In this document: piece by piece, positions 32,760 through 41,231 of the stretch
Layout of the letters: each line of letters opens with the position of its first letter
Position numbering within the stretch: position 1 is the first letter of the stretch
Origin: Streptomyces sp. S4.7
Lineage (GTDB): Bacteria; Actinomycetota; Actinomycetes; Streptomycetales; Streptomycetaceae
DNA: 64,000 nucleotides
Direction of reading: 5' to 3'
Assembly: GCF_010384365.1 (NCBI RefSeq)
Contig: NZ_CP048397.1
Span: 1,302,001 to 1,366,000 of the forward strand
Translations under genes and position numbers: made by a program
The notes under the pieces: generated by a model
What the model was told of the DNA's origin: nothing
What the model saw: only the letters and a program-made list of their open reading frames with translations
Databases searched by the model: none

Positions 32760-34172
32760 TCAGAACTGGAGGGACTTGGTCTGGAGGTACTCGGCGAGGC
32801 CGTGCGGGCCGAGTTCCCGGCCGATGCCCGACTGCTTGTAACCGCCGAACGGTGCCAGGGGGTTGAACCGACCGCCGTTGATGTCGACCTGGCCGGTGTC
32901 CATCCGCCGCGCGAAGGCGACGGCCTCCTCGTCGTCCCCCGCCCAGACCGCTCCGGCGAGGCCGTAGACGGTGCCGTTGGCGATCCGCAGGGCGTCGTCC
33001 TCGTCCTCGTACCGGAGGATCGACAGGACGGGTCCGAAGATCTCCTCCTGGGCGATGCTCATCTCCGGGGTGACGTCGGCGAAGACGGTCGGGGCGACGA
33101 AGTAGCCGGTCCCGTGCGGGGGTTCGGTGCCGCCCGCGACCAGCCGGGCGCCCTCTGCGACGCCCTTCTCGATGTAGCCGCGCACCCGCGCCCGCTGTCC
33201 CGCGTTGACGACGGGGCCGACGCGGCACAGTTCGTCGTGCGGGTCGCCCGCCCGGTACGAGGCGACGGCGGCCCCGGCCGCCTCCACGGCCTCGTCGTAC
33301 CGGTCGGTGTGGACGAGCATCCGGGTCCACGCGCTGCACGTCTGGCCGGAGTTGGCCATCACGTTGGCGACGCCGGCCTTGACGGCCCTGGCGAGATCGG
33401 CGCTCGGCAGGATCACGTTCGCGGACTTCCCGCCCAGCTCCAGCGCGACGCGCTTGACGGCCGCCCCGGCCGTGGCGCCGATCAGCCGGCCGACGGCGGT
33501 GGAGCCGGTGAAGGAGACGAGGTCGACGTCCTCGTGCGCGGCGAGCGCCTGTCCGGCGACGGCGCCGATGCCGGTGACCACGTTGACGACGCCCGCGGGC
33601 AGTCCGGCCTCGTGGACGGCCTCGGCGAACAGCTGGGCGGTCAGCGGGGTGTCCTCGGCGGGCTTGACGACGATCGTGCAGCCGGCGGCGAGCGCGGGGG
33701 CGACCTTGGCGACGATCTGGTGCAGCGGGTAGTTCCAGGGGGTGATCGCGCCGACGACGCCCACCGGCTCCATCAGCACGGTCGAGTTGCCGATCCGCTC
33801 CTCGAAGGCGTAGGAGGCGGCGAGTTCGGCGTACGAGCCGGCGACGGCCACCGGCGCCGAGGCGTGCACGGCCCTCGACAGCCGTAGCGGCGAGCCGAGT
33901 TCGGCGGTGACGGTCTCGGCGATCTCGTCCTTGCGGGCGGCCATCGCGTCCCGCAGGGCCGCGATGCGCGCCGCGCGTTCGGCGGGCGGGGTGGCCGCCC
34001 AGCCCGGGAAGGCGGCCCGCGCGGCGCGCACGGCGGCGTCGATGTCCTCGGCGGTGCCGGCCGGAACCTCCGCGATGACCTGCTCGGTCGCCGGGTTGAC
34101 GACGGCGATGGTGTCGGCGCCGGCGGCGGGGCGCCACTCACCGCCGATGTACATGCTGCTCTGTGCCTTCAT
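32760..34172 (-). CDS. aldehyde dehydrogenase family protein
   Basis: A 470-residue NAD(P)-dependent aldehyde dehydrogenase. The active-site Glu lies in LELGGKSANVI, the catalytic Cys in ANSGQTCSAWTRMLV, and the C-terminal EEIFGPVLSILRYEDEDDA and FNPLAPFGGYKQSGIGRELG complete the family pattern. Length is normal. A GGGAGGAAC site precedes the ATG. It is the first gene of a two-gene operon with an alcohol dehydrogenase. An imperfect AAACTA/TAGTTT dyad lies about 55 bp upstream and may be the regulatory site. Confidence 0.93.
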   Translation of the reverse strand: MKAQSSMYIGGEWRPAAGADTIAVVNPATEQVIAEVPAGTAEDIDAAVRAARAAFPGWAATPPAERAARIAALRDAMAARKDEIAETVTAELGSPLRLSRAVHASAPVAVAGSYAELAASYAFEERIGNSTVLMEPVGVVGAITPWNYPLHQIVAKVAPALAAGCTIVVKPAEDTPLTAQLFAEAVHEAGLPAGVVNVVTGIGAVAGQALAAHEDVDLVSFTGSTAVGRLIGATAGAAVKRVALELGGKSANVILPSADLARAVKAGVANVMANSGQTCSAWTRMLVHTDRYDEAVEAAGAAVASYRAGDPHDELCRVGPVVNAGQRARVRGYIEKGVAEGARLVAGGTEPPHGTGYFVAPTVFADVTPEMSIAQEEIFGPVLSILRYEDEDDALRIANGTVYGLAGAVWAGDDEEAVAFARRMDTGQVDINGGRFNPLAPFGGYKQSGIGRELGPHGLAEYLQTKSLQF

Positions 34173-34225
34173 CGCTGTTCCTCCCGGGGACTGCCGCGCA
34201 CGGCCGGTTCGGCGTCGTCACCTCC

Positions 34226-34244
34226 AAACTAGCGGTGTTAGTTT
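34226..34244. promoter_or_regulatory. AAACTA/TAGTTT dyad upstream of the aldehyde dehydrogenase
   Basis: AAACTAGCGGTGTTAGTTT has 6-bp complementary arms in a short A/T-rich island, 54 bp upstream of the dehydrogenase start. It is a candidate operator; no regulator gene adjoins it. Confidence 0.5.
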
Positions 34245-34293
34245 TCTGGCGCCAGGGACCTCCGGGGTCCCGAATGTCACATCCGGGACGGCG

Positions 34294-35658
34294 TCAGGTG
34301 TCGAGGCCGGGCATGTCCGCCGGCGCGGGACAGATCCGCCGGCCGTAGTGGTCGAAGACGTACAGATGCGCCAGGTCGACCAGGAGCGGCACCTGCGCCC
34401 CCGTACGCAGCCGGGTGTCGGGGCCGGTCCGCACGACGAGGTCGCTCGCCGTGATCGCGGGGCGGTCCGGGGTGTACGCGGGGGGCCGCGCCTCCGGCTC
34501 GTCCAGCACGACGACGGGACCCGGGACATTCGCGGGGGCCCGGCCCGGGACATGGGCGGCGGCCCGCTCCCTCAGCCGCTCCAGGACTCCCGGCCCGGCA
34601 CGGCCACGGCGGCGGCGGGCCGTCCTGAGGCGGGGCGATTCGAGGTCGGGCACCACAGCGGGCTGCGAGCCGGTGTTGAGGTGCACCAGCGCCTCGTGCC
34701 CCTGGTACTCCACGTGCTCGACGATGCCGCTCAGCGCCACCTCGCCGGGGCGCGCCTGGCTCGGCGGCGCGATGCGCGCCGCCTCGGACCGCAGCCCGAC
34801 GATGATCTGGCGGCCCTGCTGGATCCGGAGCAACTGGTGGTCGGGGCTGAGCGGTTCGGGCAGCGGCAGGCGCTGCCGGCCCAGATCGATGGACATCCGG
34901 CCTTCGAGCGGCGCGTACACGACCGCCTGGAGCAGATTGATGCGCGGGGTTCCGATGAAGGCGGCGACGAAGACGTTGCGCGGCAGCGCGTACATGTCGC
35001 GCGGCGAACTGACCTGCTGGAGCACACCACCACGCATCACCGCGACCCGGTCTCCAAGTGACATCGCCTCGGCCTGATCGTGAGTCACGTAGATGGTCGT
35101 TACGCCCAACTCGGCGGTCAGCTGGGCTATTTCGGCCCGTACGTGGTTGCGCAGCTTGGAGTCGAGGTTGGACAGCGGCTCGTCCATGAGGAATGCCGAC
35201 GGGCGCCGTGAGATCGCGCGGCCCATCGCGACGCGCTGACGCTCGCCGCCGGAGAGCTGACTGGGATAGCGGTCCAGCACGTGCTCGATGCCGAGCATCC
35301 GGGCGGTGGCCTCGATACGTTCAGAGCTGTCCTGCCGGGGGTTCTGCAGACTGAGGGGGAAACCGATGTTGTCGCGGTTGGTCATGTTCGGGTAGAGCGC
35401 GAAGTTCTGGAACACCATCGCCATGGCGCGATCGCGGGGCGGCACGAGGTTGGAGCGCTCGCCGTCGAGCATCAACTCGCCCTCGGTGATGTCCTCCAGA
35501 CCGGCGATCATGCGCAGCACGGTGGACTTGCCGCAGCCCGACGGGCCGAGCAGCACCACGAACTCGCCGGGGGCGATGTCCAGAGAAAGACGGTCGACGG
35601 CGCGTGTGGACCGTCCGTACACCTTGCTGACACTGTGCAGAGAGATGGCGCGAGTCAT
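34294..35658 (-). CDS. orphan sugar-type ABC transporter ATPase (MsiK/UgpC-like)
   Basis: A 454-residue ATPase. Walker A is GPSGCGKST (38-46), followed by the Q-loop VFQNFALYPNMTN, signature LSGGERQR, Walker B AFLMDEPLSNLD and H-loop VTHDQAEAMSLGDRV, then OB-fold regulatory domains. The nucleotide-binding half matches MsiK-type ATPases that energise several sugar importers. The C-terminus is about 75 residues longer than usual and contains an Arg-rich and Pro/Ala-rich insert (RTARRRRGRAGPG, then PAYTPDRPAITASDLVVRTG). No permease or binding-protein genes adjoin it. The ATG at 35658 is set by the conserved MTRAISLHSVSKVYG. Confidence 0.88.
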   Translation of the reverse strand: MTRAISLHSVSKVYGRSTRAVDRLSLDIAPGEFVVLLGPSGCGKSTVLRMIAGLEDITEGELMLDGERSNLVPPRDRAMAMVFQNFALYPNMTNRDNIGFPLSLQNPRQDSSERIEATARMLGIEHVLDRYPSQLSGGERQRVAMGRAISRRPSAFLMDEPLSNLDSKLRNHVRAEIAQLTAELGVTTIYVTHDQAEAMSLGDRVAVMRGGVLQQVSSPRDMYALPRNVFVAAFIGTPRINLLQAVVYAPLEGRMSIDLGRQRLPLPEPLSPDHQLLRIQQGRQIIVGLRSEAARIAPPSQARPGEVALSGIVEHVEYQGHEALVHLNTGSQPAVVPDLESPRLRTARRRRGRAGPGVLERLRERAAAHVPGRAPANVPGPVVVLDEPEARPPAYTPDRPAITASDLVVRTGPDTRLRTGAQVPLLVDLAHLYVFDHYGRRICPAPADMPGLDT

Positions 35659-35875
35659 GAGGATTCCGCCCGGAAGGTGAGGTTGAGCGTCTGCGACGCC
35701 TGAAGTTAGCCGACTACTCGGGGTCAGGGAATGACTTGCGGCGTCACAGGTGGCCCCTGGGGCGGTACGTGGTGGGTACACGGCGGGAGCGGTACGGCAG
35801 ATGCAGGGGGCGGCGTCCGGACAACAGTCGTAGGGCGTTTCGTCCGGGGGCGGGCGGGGCGGGACGCGGCCCGGG

Positions 35876-35910
35876 CTCAGGACTCAGGACTCAGGACTCA
35901 CGACTCAGCG
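35876..35910. repeat. heptamer tandem repeat CTCAGGA
   Basis: Three perfect CTCAGGA units are followed by CTCACGA and CTCAGCG. The last unit contains the stop codon of the MFS gene on the other strand. The rest of the 246-bp gap (35659-35904) shows no gene. Confidence 0.75.
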
Positions 35911-37215
35911 GCGGTGACGGCCCTCGTCGGCGGGGACGGGCGGTTCCTGCGGGGGCCTCGCCTTCGGCCGAGCGGGAGTTGACGGCGGCGCGGACGGGGC
36001 CGCGTCGCGCGGAGTGCTCCGTACGCCGAGGCCGGCCGCGCCCAGCAGCAGCACACCGAGCATCATGAACGGCGCGCCCGTGCCCGCGACTCCGGCGACG
36101 AGCCCGGCGGACGCGGGGGCGGCGACCTGTCCGAGGCGGTTGCCGGTGAGTCTGAGCGCGAGGGCGGTCGAGCGGGCCTCGGCGGGCGCCGCCCGGACGA
36201 CGGTCGTCATCGACAGCGGCTGGCCGGCGCCGAGACAGAAACCCAGCGCCACGAGCATCGGCGCCAGCCCCCACACCGGCACGGGCAGGGCGATTCCCGC
36301 GCACAGCAGCCCGCCGAGCAGACAGGACGCGGTGAGCAGGACCGTACGGCCCACCCGCTGGATCATCGGTGTGATCACCAGCCGGCAGGCGATCGCGGCG
36401 GCGGCCCGCAGACTCAGCAGTACACCGATCGTGGCCGGTGAGATGCCCCGGTCCTCGCCGATGACGGGGAGGTACGCGGTGAGGATGTCCGTCGCGGAGA
36501 GCACCGCCAGGCTGACGAGGATGCCGCTGGGGACACCGCGGCTGCGCAGGATGCGCCGCACCGGCACCTTGCCGGACTCGGCCCGCCGTGCCTTGCGGCT
36601 CCGCTCGGTCTTCCCCCGCGACGTGTCCGTCGTGCGCGCGGTGACCGGCGGCTCCAGCCGCCGCAGCCACAGGAGGGAGACGGCCGCGACCCCGGCGGAG
36701 ACGACCAGGGCCAGCGCGCTCGTACGCCCCATCGCACCGTCCCGGCCGGAGACCAGCAGCCCGGCGGCGACCGGACCGACGAGTTGGCCGAGCGAGGCGC
36801 CGATGGCGAAGTGCCCGAAGTCGCGGTCCTGGTCGGCCGGTGCGCTGCGGCGGGCGACGATGGACTGTGCGCCGATGACGAAGCAGAGATGGCCGAGACC
36901 CATCACCGCGCTCCAGGCGGCGAGCGCGGCCAGCGAGCCCGCCGTACCGCCGAGGCCGCAGCCCACGCCGATGAGCGCGGCGCCGACGGCCAGGAGGGGG
37001 ACGCAGCGCCCCCGGTCGGTCCTGCGTCCCAGGGGTACGGCGGCGAACAGCGGCAGCAGCGCGTACACACCCGCGATGACGCCGACAGCGCGCTCGTCGG
37101 CGCCGAGTGCGAGGGCCCGGTAGGAGACGGCCGGGCGCGCCATCGACACCGCCGCCTGGGAGAAGGCGAAGGCGATGACGAGACGCAGCAGCCAGCGCCG
37201 GTCCCCCGTCGGCAT
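35905..37215 (-). CDS. MFS transporter
   Basis: A 436-residue major-facilitator protein with about 12 hydrophobic segments. The motif-A region reads PLGRRTDRGRCVPLLAVG after helix 2, and a charged loop of about 50 residues (TARTTDTSRGKTERSRKARRAESGK) separates the two halves. The C-terminal tail is Pro/Arg-rich. The substrate is unknown. Its ATG overlaps the stop of the CitMHS gene (TGATG), so it is coupled to citrate uptake and may export or import a related organic acid or a siderophore-like citrate complex (inference). Confidence 0.85.
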   Translation of the reverse strand: MPTGDRRWLLRLVIAFAFSQAAVSMARPAVSYRALALGADERAVGVIAGVYALLPLFAAVPLGRRTDRGRCVPLLAVGAALIGVGCGLGGTAGSLAALAAWSAVMGLGHLCFVIGAQSIVARRSAPADQDRDFGHFAIGASLGQLVGPVAAGLLVSGRDGAMGRTSALALVVSAGVAAVSLLWLRRLEPPVTARTTDTSRGKTERSRKARRAESGKVPVRRILRSRGVPSGILVSLAVLSATDILTAYLPVIGEDRGISPATIGVLLSLRAAAAIACRLVITPMIQRVGRTVLLTASCLLGGLLCAGIALPVPVWGLAPMLVALGFCLGAGQPLSMTTVVRAAPAEARSTALALRLTGNRLGQVAAPASAGLVAGVAGTGAPFMMLGVLLLGAAGLGVRSTPRDAAPSAPPSTPARPKARPPQEPPVPADEGRHRR

Positions 37216-38663
37216 CAGATGGTGCCGAAGAGGATCGCGGCGGCGAGCACGACGAGCGAGGTGAGCACGGCCCACTTGACGGTGAACCTGGTGTGGTCGC
37301 CGAATTCGACCTTGGCCATGCCGACGAGTACGTAGACGGCGGGGACGAGCGGGCTCGACATGTGCAGCGGCTGGCCGACGATCGAGGCGCGGGCCACCTC
37401 CAGCGGGGAGACACCGTGCGCGGCGCCGGCCTCGGCGAGGACGGGCAGCACGCCGAAGTAGAAGCCGTCGTTCGACATGAAGTAGGTGAGGGGCAGGCTC
37501 AGGAGTCCGGTGACGAGTCCCATCTGCGGGCCCATGCCCTCGGGGACGGCGCCCACCAGCCAGTCAGCCATGTGTTCGACCATACCGGTGCCGGTCAGGA
37601 CGCCGGTGAAGACGGCCGCCGCGAAGACCATGCCGGAGACGTTCAGCACGTTGTCGGCGTGGGCGGCGATCCGGGCGCGCTGGTCCTTCATGGAGGGGAA
37701 GTTGACGGTGAGGGCGAGTGCGGCGCCGAGCAGGAAGAGGACCGGGATGGGCATGAGCTGCATGATCATGGCGGTGAGCAGGGCGAGGGTGAGTCCCGCG
37801 TTGAACCAGTAGAGGCGGGGGCGCAGGGTCGACCGGTCGGGGTCGAGGCCCTTGAAGTCGTCGTGGTCCGCGGGCTCCTGGGTGTCGGGGCCCTTGTCGA
37901 GGGAAGGACCGGCACCGGCCGCGCCGCCGCCCGTCCGGGTCCGCCCGGCTCCCTCGCCGGCGCCGCCGGCCGTACCGTCTCCGGCCTCCACCAGCACCGT
38001 CTCGGTGACCGGCTCGGCGACCGGCTCCAGCACCTCGTCCAGCGTGAGCGTGCCGAGCCGCTTGCGCTCGCGGAGCCCGAGGACGTACGCGAGTACGAAG
38101 ACGGCGAGCAGCCCGACGGCGAGCGCGGGGATCATCGGTACGAAGATGTCGGTGGCGTCCACCTTCAGCGCGGTGGCAGCCCGCGCCGTGGGCCCGCCCC
38201 AGGGAAGGGTGTTCATGACGCCGTTCGCGGTGGCGGCGACACCGGTCAGCACGACCAGGCTCATCTTCAGCCGCTTGTAGAGCGGATACATCGCCGAGAC
38301 GGTGATCATGAAGGTGGTCGAGCCGTCGCCGTCCAGCGAGACGATCGCGGCGAGGAGGGCCGTACCGACCACGATGCGCATCGGGTCGGCCCGGCAGAAG
38401 CGCAGGATGCCCCGCACGATCGGGTCGAAGAGGCCGACATCGATCATCACGCCGAAGTAGACGATGGCGAACATCAGCATCGCCGCGGTCGGCGCCAGTT
38501 CGCCGACTCCCTCGATGACGTAGTCGCCCAGCTTCGCGCCCTGGCCGACCAGGACGCAGAAGAGCGCGGGGATCAGTACGAGCGCCGCGATCGGCGACAT
38601 CTTCTTCGTCATGATCAGCACCAGGAAGGTGGCGATCATGACGAACCCGAGGATTGTCAGCAT
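37215..38663 (-). CDS. CitMHS-family citrate:metal/H+ symporter
   Basis: A 482-residue membrane carrier of the CitMHS family, which imports citrate complexed with Mg2+ or other divalent metals. Family segments include VYFGVMIDVGLFDPIVR, SLDGDGSTTFMITVSAMYPLY, NTLPWGGPTARAATAL and LTYFMSNDGFYFGVLPVLAEAG. A hydrophilic loop of about 60 residues, Gly/Thr/Asp-rich, splits the protein. The MFS gene is translationally coupled downstream. Upstream are two dyads next to the start and a 16-bp word shared with the tctC promoter region. Confidence 0.92.
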   Translation of the reverse strand: MLTILGFVMIATFLVLIMTKKMSPIAALVLIPALFCVLVGQGAKLGDYVIEGVGELAPTAAMLMFAIVYFGVMIDVGLFDPIVRGILRFCRADPMRIVVGTALLAAIVSLDGDGSTTFMITVSAMYPLYKRLKMSLVVLTGVAATANGVMNTLPWGGPTARAATALKVDATDIFVPMIPALAVGLLAVFVLAYVLGLRERKRLGTLTLDEVLEPVAEPVTETVLVEAGDGTAGGAGEGAGRTRTGGGAAGAGPSLDKGPDTQEPADHDDFKGLDPDRSTLRPRLYWFNAGLTLALLTAMIMQLMPIPVLFLLGAALALTVNFPSMKDQRARIAAHADNVLNVSGMVFAAAVFTGVLTGTGMVEHMADWLVGAVPEGMGPQMGLVTGLLSLPLTYFMSNDGFYFGVLPVLAEAGAAHGVSPLEVARASIVGQPLHMSSPLVPAVYVLVGMAKVEFGDHTRFTVKWAVLTSLVVLAAAILFGTI

Positions 38664-38664
38664 T

Positions 38665-38691
38665 TGAGGTACCTCACGTTCACCCTTGAAC
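38665..38691. promoter_or_regulatory. two perfect dyads at the citMHS ribosome-binding region
   Basis: TGAGGTACCTCA (38665-38676) overlaps the ribosome site. GTTCACCCTTGAAC (38678-38691) has 5-bp arms and a 4-nt loop. They could bind a regulator or fold in the mRNA leader. Confidence 0.45.
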
Positions 38692-38736
38692 TTCCGCCCG
38701 GGTCGGCGGTGCGGATGACGCTAGGTGCCGTTTCCT

Positions 38737-38759
38737 CGCGTTAACAAGATGTTGACGCG
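38737..38759. promoter_or_regulatory. CitB-type operator candidate upstream of citMHS
   Basis: CGCGTTAAC and GTTGACGCG are 9-bp arms with one mismatch around AAGAT. The first 16 bp (CGCGTTAACAAGATGT) match 58893-58908 upstream of tctC at 14 of 16 positions. Confidence 0.55.
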
Positions 38760-38784
38760 CGAGCAATACGCGCAAAACCCCAGG

Positions 38785-41058
38785 TCACGCGGGGGTGCTG
38801 GTCGGCGCCGGTTGTGCGGGGGCCAGCTCGACGGGAAAGCCGTTGAGGACCGACGTCCCCGACAGCGGGTCGCGCCGGCTCCCGTCGAGCAGTTGGTTGA
38901 CATTGACGCCCGGCCGCGCCCGGGCCACCGCCATCCGGGTGCCCGGCCGGTCGTGCCCCCAGCCGTGCGGCACGCTCACGACCCCCGTCCGGACCGTGTC
39001 GGTGATCTCCACCGGGAGCGTGATCTCGCCCGCCTCGGTGGTGACGCGCGCCGCCCCGCCGTCGGCGAGACCGAGCCGTTCGGCGTCCTCGGGGTGGACC
39101 TGGACCGTGCAGCGGTTCGAACCGCCGTTGAGCGTCGGCACGTTGTGCATCCAGCTGTTGTTGGAGCGCAGATGGCGGCGCCCGACGAGCACGAGCGACG
39201 CGGGCCGCTGCCCGAGCGCGTCGCGCAGGCGGGGCAGATCGGCGGCGATCGGCGCGGGGAACAGTTCGACGCGCCCGCTGCGGGTCCTGAGGAGCCCGGG
39301 GACGCGGGGCTTGAGCGGTCCGAGGTCGACACCGTGCGGCCGGTCGACGAGCCGGGCGAGGGTGAGCCCCGCCGGGTCGGCGCCGAATCCGTCGCCGTAC
39401 GGGCCCAGGCGCAGCATCAGGTCGAGCCGCCGCTGGGGGCCGCCGGTGTGGGTGATCTCCGCGGCCAGTTCCTTCGCGTCGCGACCGTGCACGGGCGAGC
39501 GCGGGTCGGCGACGGCCTTCGTGAGTGTGCGCTCGATGACCTGGTCGTCCACGGCCGACGGGTCCGCCCCGTGCAGCCCGCCCACGGCCAGCACCAGGCG
39601 TGCCAGGATCTCGCACTCGTCCATCAGCCCGGCGGCCAGGGGGACGGCGGGCGGGCTGTAGCGGGCCTGGTTGCGTACGGCGAAGCCGTTGAAGGCGAAG
39701 TCGAAGTGGGCGCTCTGGGAGGGCGGCGGCGGGGGCAGTACGACATCGGCGTGGCGCGAGGTCTCGTTGAGGTACGGGTCGACGCTGACCATGAAGTCCA
39801 GGCCGTCCAGCGCCCGGTCGAGACGGCTGCCGTCGGGGGCGGAGAGCACGGGATTGGCCGCGAGGGCGATCACGGCGCGGATCCGCCCCACTCCCGGTGT
39901 CTCGATCTCCTCGGCCAGTACGGCGATGGGCAGTTCGCCCTTGGCCTCCGGGTGGCCGCCGACCCTGCTGGCCCAGCGGCCGAGCGCGAACCCCTTGCCG
40001 GGGCCCGCCGGGCGGGGTGCGCGGTCGGTGGCGGAGAGCGGGAAGAGGGCGCCGCCGGGCCGGTCGAGATTGCCGGTCAGGACGTTGAGGACGTCGATGA
40101 GCCAGCTGGCGAGCGTGCCGTACTCGACGGTGCAGCTTCCGATGCGCCCGTAGACGGCCGCGGTGGGCGCGGCGGCGAGTTCGCGGGCGAGGGTACGGAT
40201 CTCCCCGGCGTCCAGGTCGCAGGCCGCCGCGACGGCTTCGGGTGTGAAGTCCGCTGTCGCCGCCCTCAGTTCGTCCAGCCCTTCGAGGTGGCCGGCGAGT
40301 GCGCCGGGGTCGGTGAGCCGTTCGTCGAACAGGACGTGGACGAGTGCGGCGAGCAGGAGGGCGTCGGTGCCCGGCCGGATGGCGAGGTGCCGGTCGGCGA
40401 TCCGCGCGGTGCGGGTACGGCGCGGATCGACCACCGTGAGGGTGCCGCCGCGTCCGCGCAGGGCCTTGAGCTTGCCGGGAAAGTCGGGCGCGGTACAGAG
40501 GCTGCCGTTGGAGTCCAGCGGGTTGGCGCCCAGGAGCAGCAGGTGATCGGTGCGGTCCAGGTCGGGCACGGGGATCGCGAGGGCGTCGCCGAAGAGCAGA
40601 CCGCTCGACACGTGTTTCGGCATCTGGTCGAGGGTGGAGGCGGTGAAGAGGTTACGGGTGCGCAGCACGCTCAGCAGGACGGGCGGGTAGAGGGCGCCGG
40701 CCATCGTGTGGACGTTGGGGTTGCCGAGGACGACGCCGACGGAGTTCGGTCCGTGCTCCTCGGCGAGCGCGGGCAGCCGGGCGGCGATGAGGTCGAAGGC
40801 CTCGTTCCAGCTCGCCTCGCGCAGCTCGCCGTCCACCCGGACCAGGGGTGTGCGCAGCCGGTCGGGGTCGGCGTCCAGCTCTCCGAACGACGCCCCTTTT
40901 GGACAGATGAAGCCCTTGCTGAACACGTCGTCGCGGTCGCCGCGCGCTCCGGTGACCCTGGTCCCCTCGATGGTGAGGGTCAGTCCGCAGGTGGCCTCGC
41001 AGAGGGGGCAGACACGCAGCGCGGTACGGGTGGGACGCGTGGGGCCGGTGGGCGGCAT
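38785..41058 (-). CDS. molybdopterin oxidoreductase, [4Fe-4S]-containing (nitrate reductase/formate dehydrogenase superfamily)
   Basis: A 757-residue DMSO-reductase-family catalytic subunit. An N-terminal cluster site (VCPLCEATCGLTL ... GFICPKG) gives four cysteines, then the MGD-binding domains follow (LLLGANPLDSNG, VVDPRRTRTA, ALAANPVLSAPDGS) and the C-terminal dinucleotide-binding barrel (NSWMHNVPTLNGGSNRCTVQVHPEDAERLGL). There is no Tat signal, so it is cytoplasmic. The ATG follows GGAGGACCC. Partner Fe-S or flavin subunits are absent nearby, so electrons may come from a general carrier. The substrate is unknown. Confidence 0.9.
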   Translation of the reverse strand: MPPTGPTRPTRTALRVCPLCEATCGLTLTIEGTRVTGARGDRDDVFSKGFICPKGASFGELDADPDRLRTPLVRVDGELREASWNEAFDLIAARLPALAEEHGPNSVGVVLGNPNVHTMAGALYPPVLLSVLRTRNLFTASTLDQMPKHVSSGLLFGDALAIPVPDLDRTDHLLLLGANPLDSNGSLCTAPDFPGKLKALRGRGGTLTVVDPRRTRTARIADRHLAIRPGTDALLLAALVHVLFDERLTDPGALAGHLEGLDELRAATADFTPEAVAAACDLDAGEIRTLARELAAAPTAAVYGRIGSCTVEYGTLASWLIDVLNVLTGNLDRPGGALFPLSATDRAPRPAGPGKGFALGRWASRVGGHPEAKGELPIAVLAEEIETPGVGRIRAVIALAANPVLSAPDGSRLDRALDGLDFMVSVDPYLNETSRHADVVLPPPPPSQSAHFDFAFNGFAVRNQARYSPPAVPLAAGLMDECEILARLVLAVGGLHGADPSAVDDQVIERTLTKAVADPRSPVHGRDAKELAAEITHTGGPQRRLDLMLRLGPYGDGFGADPAGLTLARLVDRPHGVDLGPLKPRVPGLLRTRSGRVELFPAPIAADLPRLRDALGQRPASLVLVGRRHLRSNNSWMHNVPTLNGGSNRCTVQVHPEDAERLGLADGGAARVTTEAGEITLPVEITDTVRTGVVSVPHGWGHDRPGTRMAVARARPGVNVNQLLDGSRRDPLSGTSVLNGFPVELAPAQPAPTSTPA

Positions 41059-41138
41059 GGGTCCTCCAGGGGCGGGCGACGGCGCTGACGCGCGAGCCCT
41101 CCCGAGCATACCGACCGGTACGGATGAGGGAAGGGGCC

Positions 41139-41169
41139 CGCCGGACGGGCTTCTTGAGCCCGTCCGGCG
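41139..41169. terminator. 13-bp perfect stem-loop
   Basis: CGCCGGACGGGCT (41139-41151) pairs with its exact complement (41157-41169) around TCTTG. It follows the minus-strand TetR gene. Its right arm merges into the tandem repeat. Confidence 0.75.
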
Positions 41170-41218
41170 ATCAAGGGCGAAGCGAGTCCCGTCCGGCGAC
41201 TGAGGACGAAGCGACTCC
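41161..41218. repeat. 29-bp tandem repeat with GTCCGGCGA core
   Basis: Two adjacent 29-bp units, each beginning CGTCCGGCGA and ending GAAGCGA(G/C)TCC, differ at about six positions. Words of the GTCCGGCGATTGAGGAC kind are, as I recall, frequent in Streptomyces intergenic regions. Confidence 0.75.
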
Positions 41219-41231
41219 CGGCCGAATGCCC

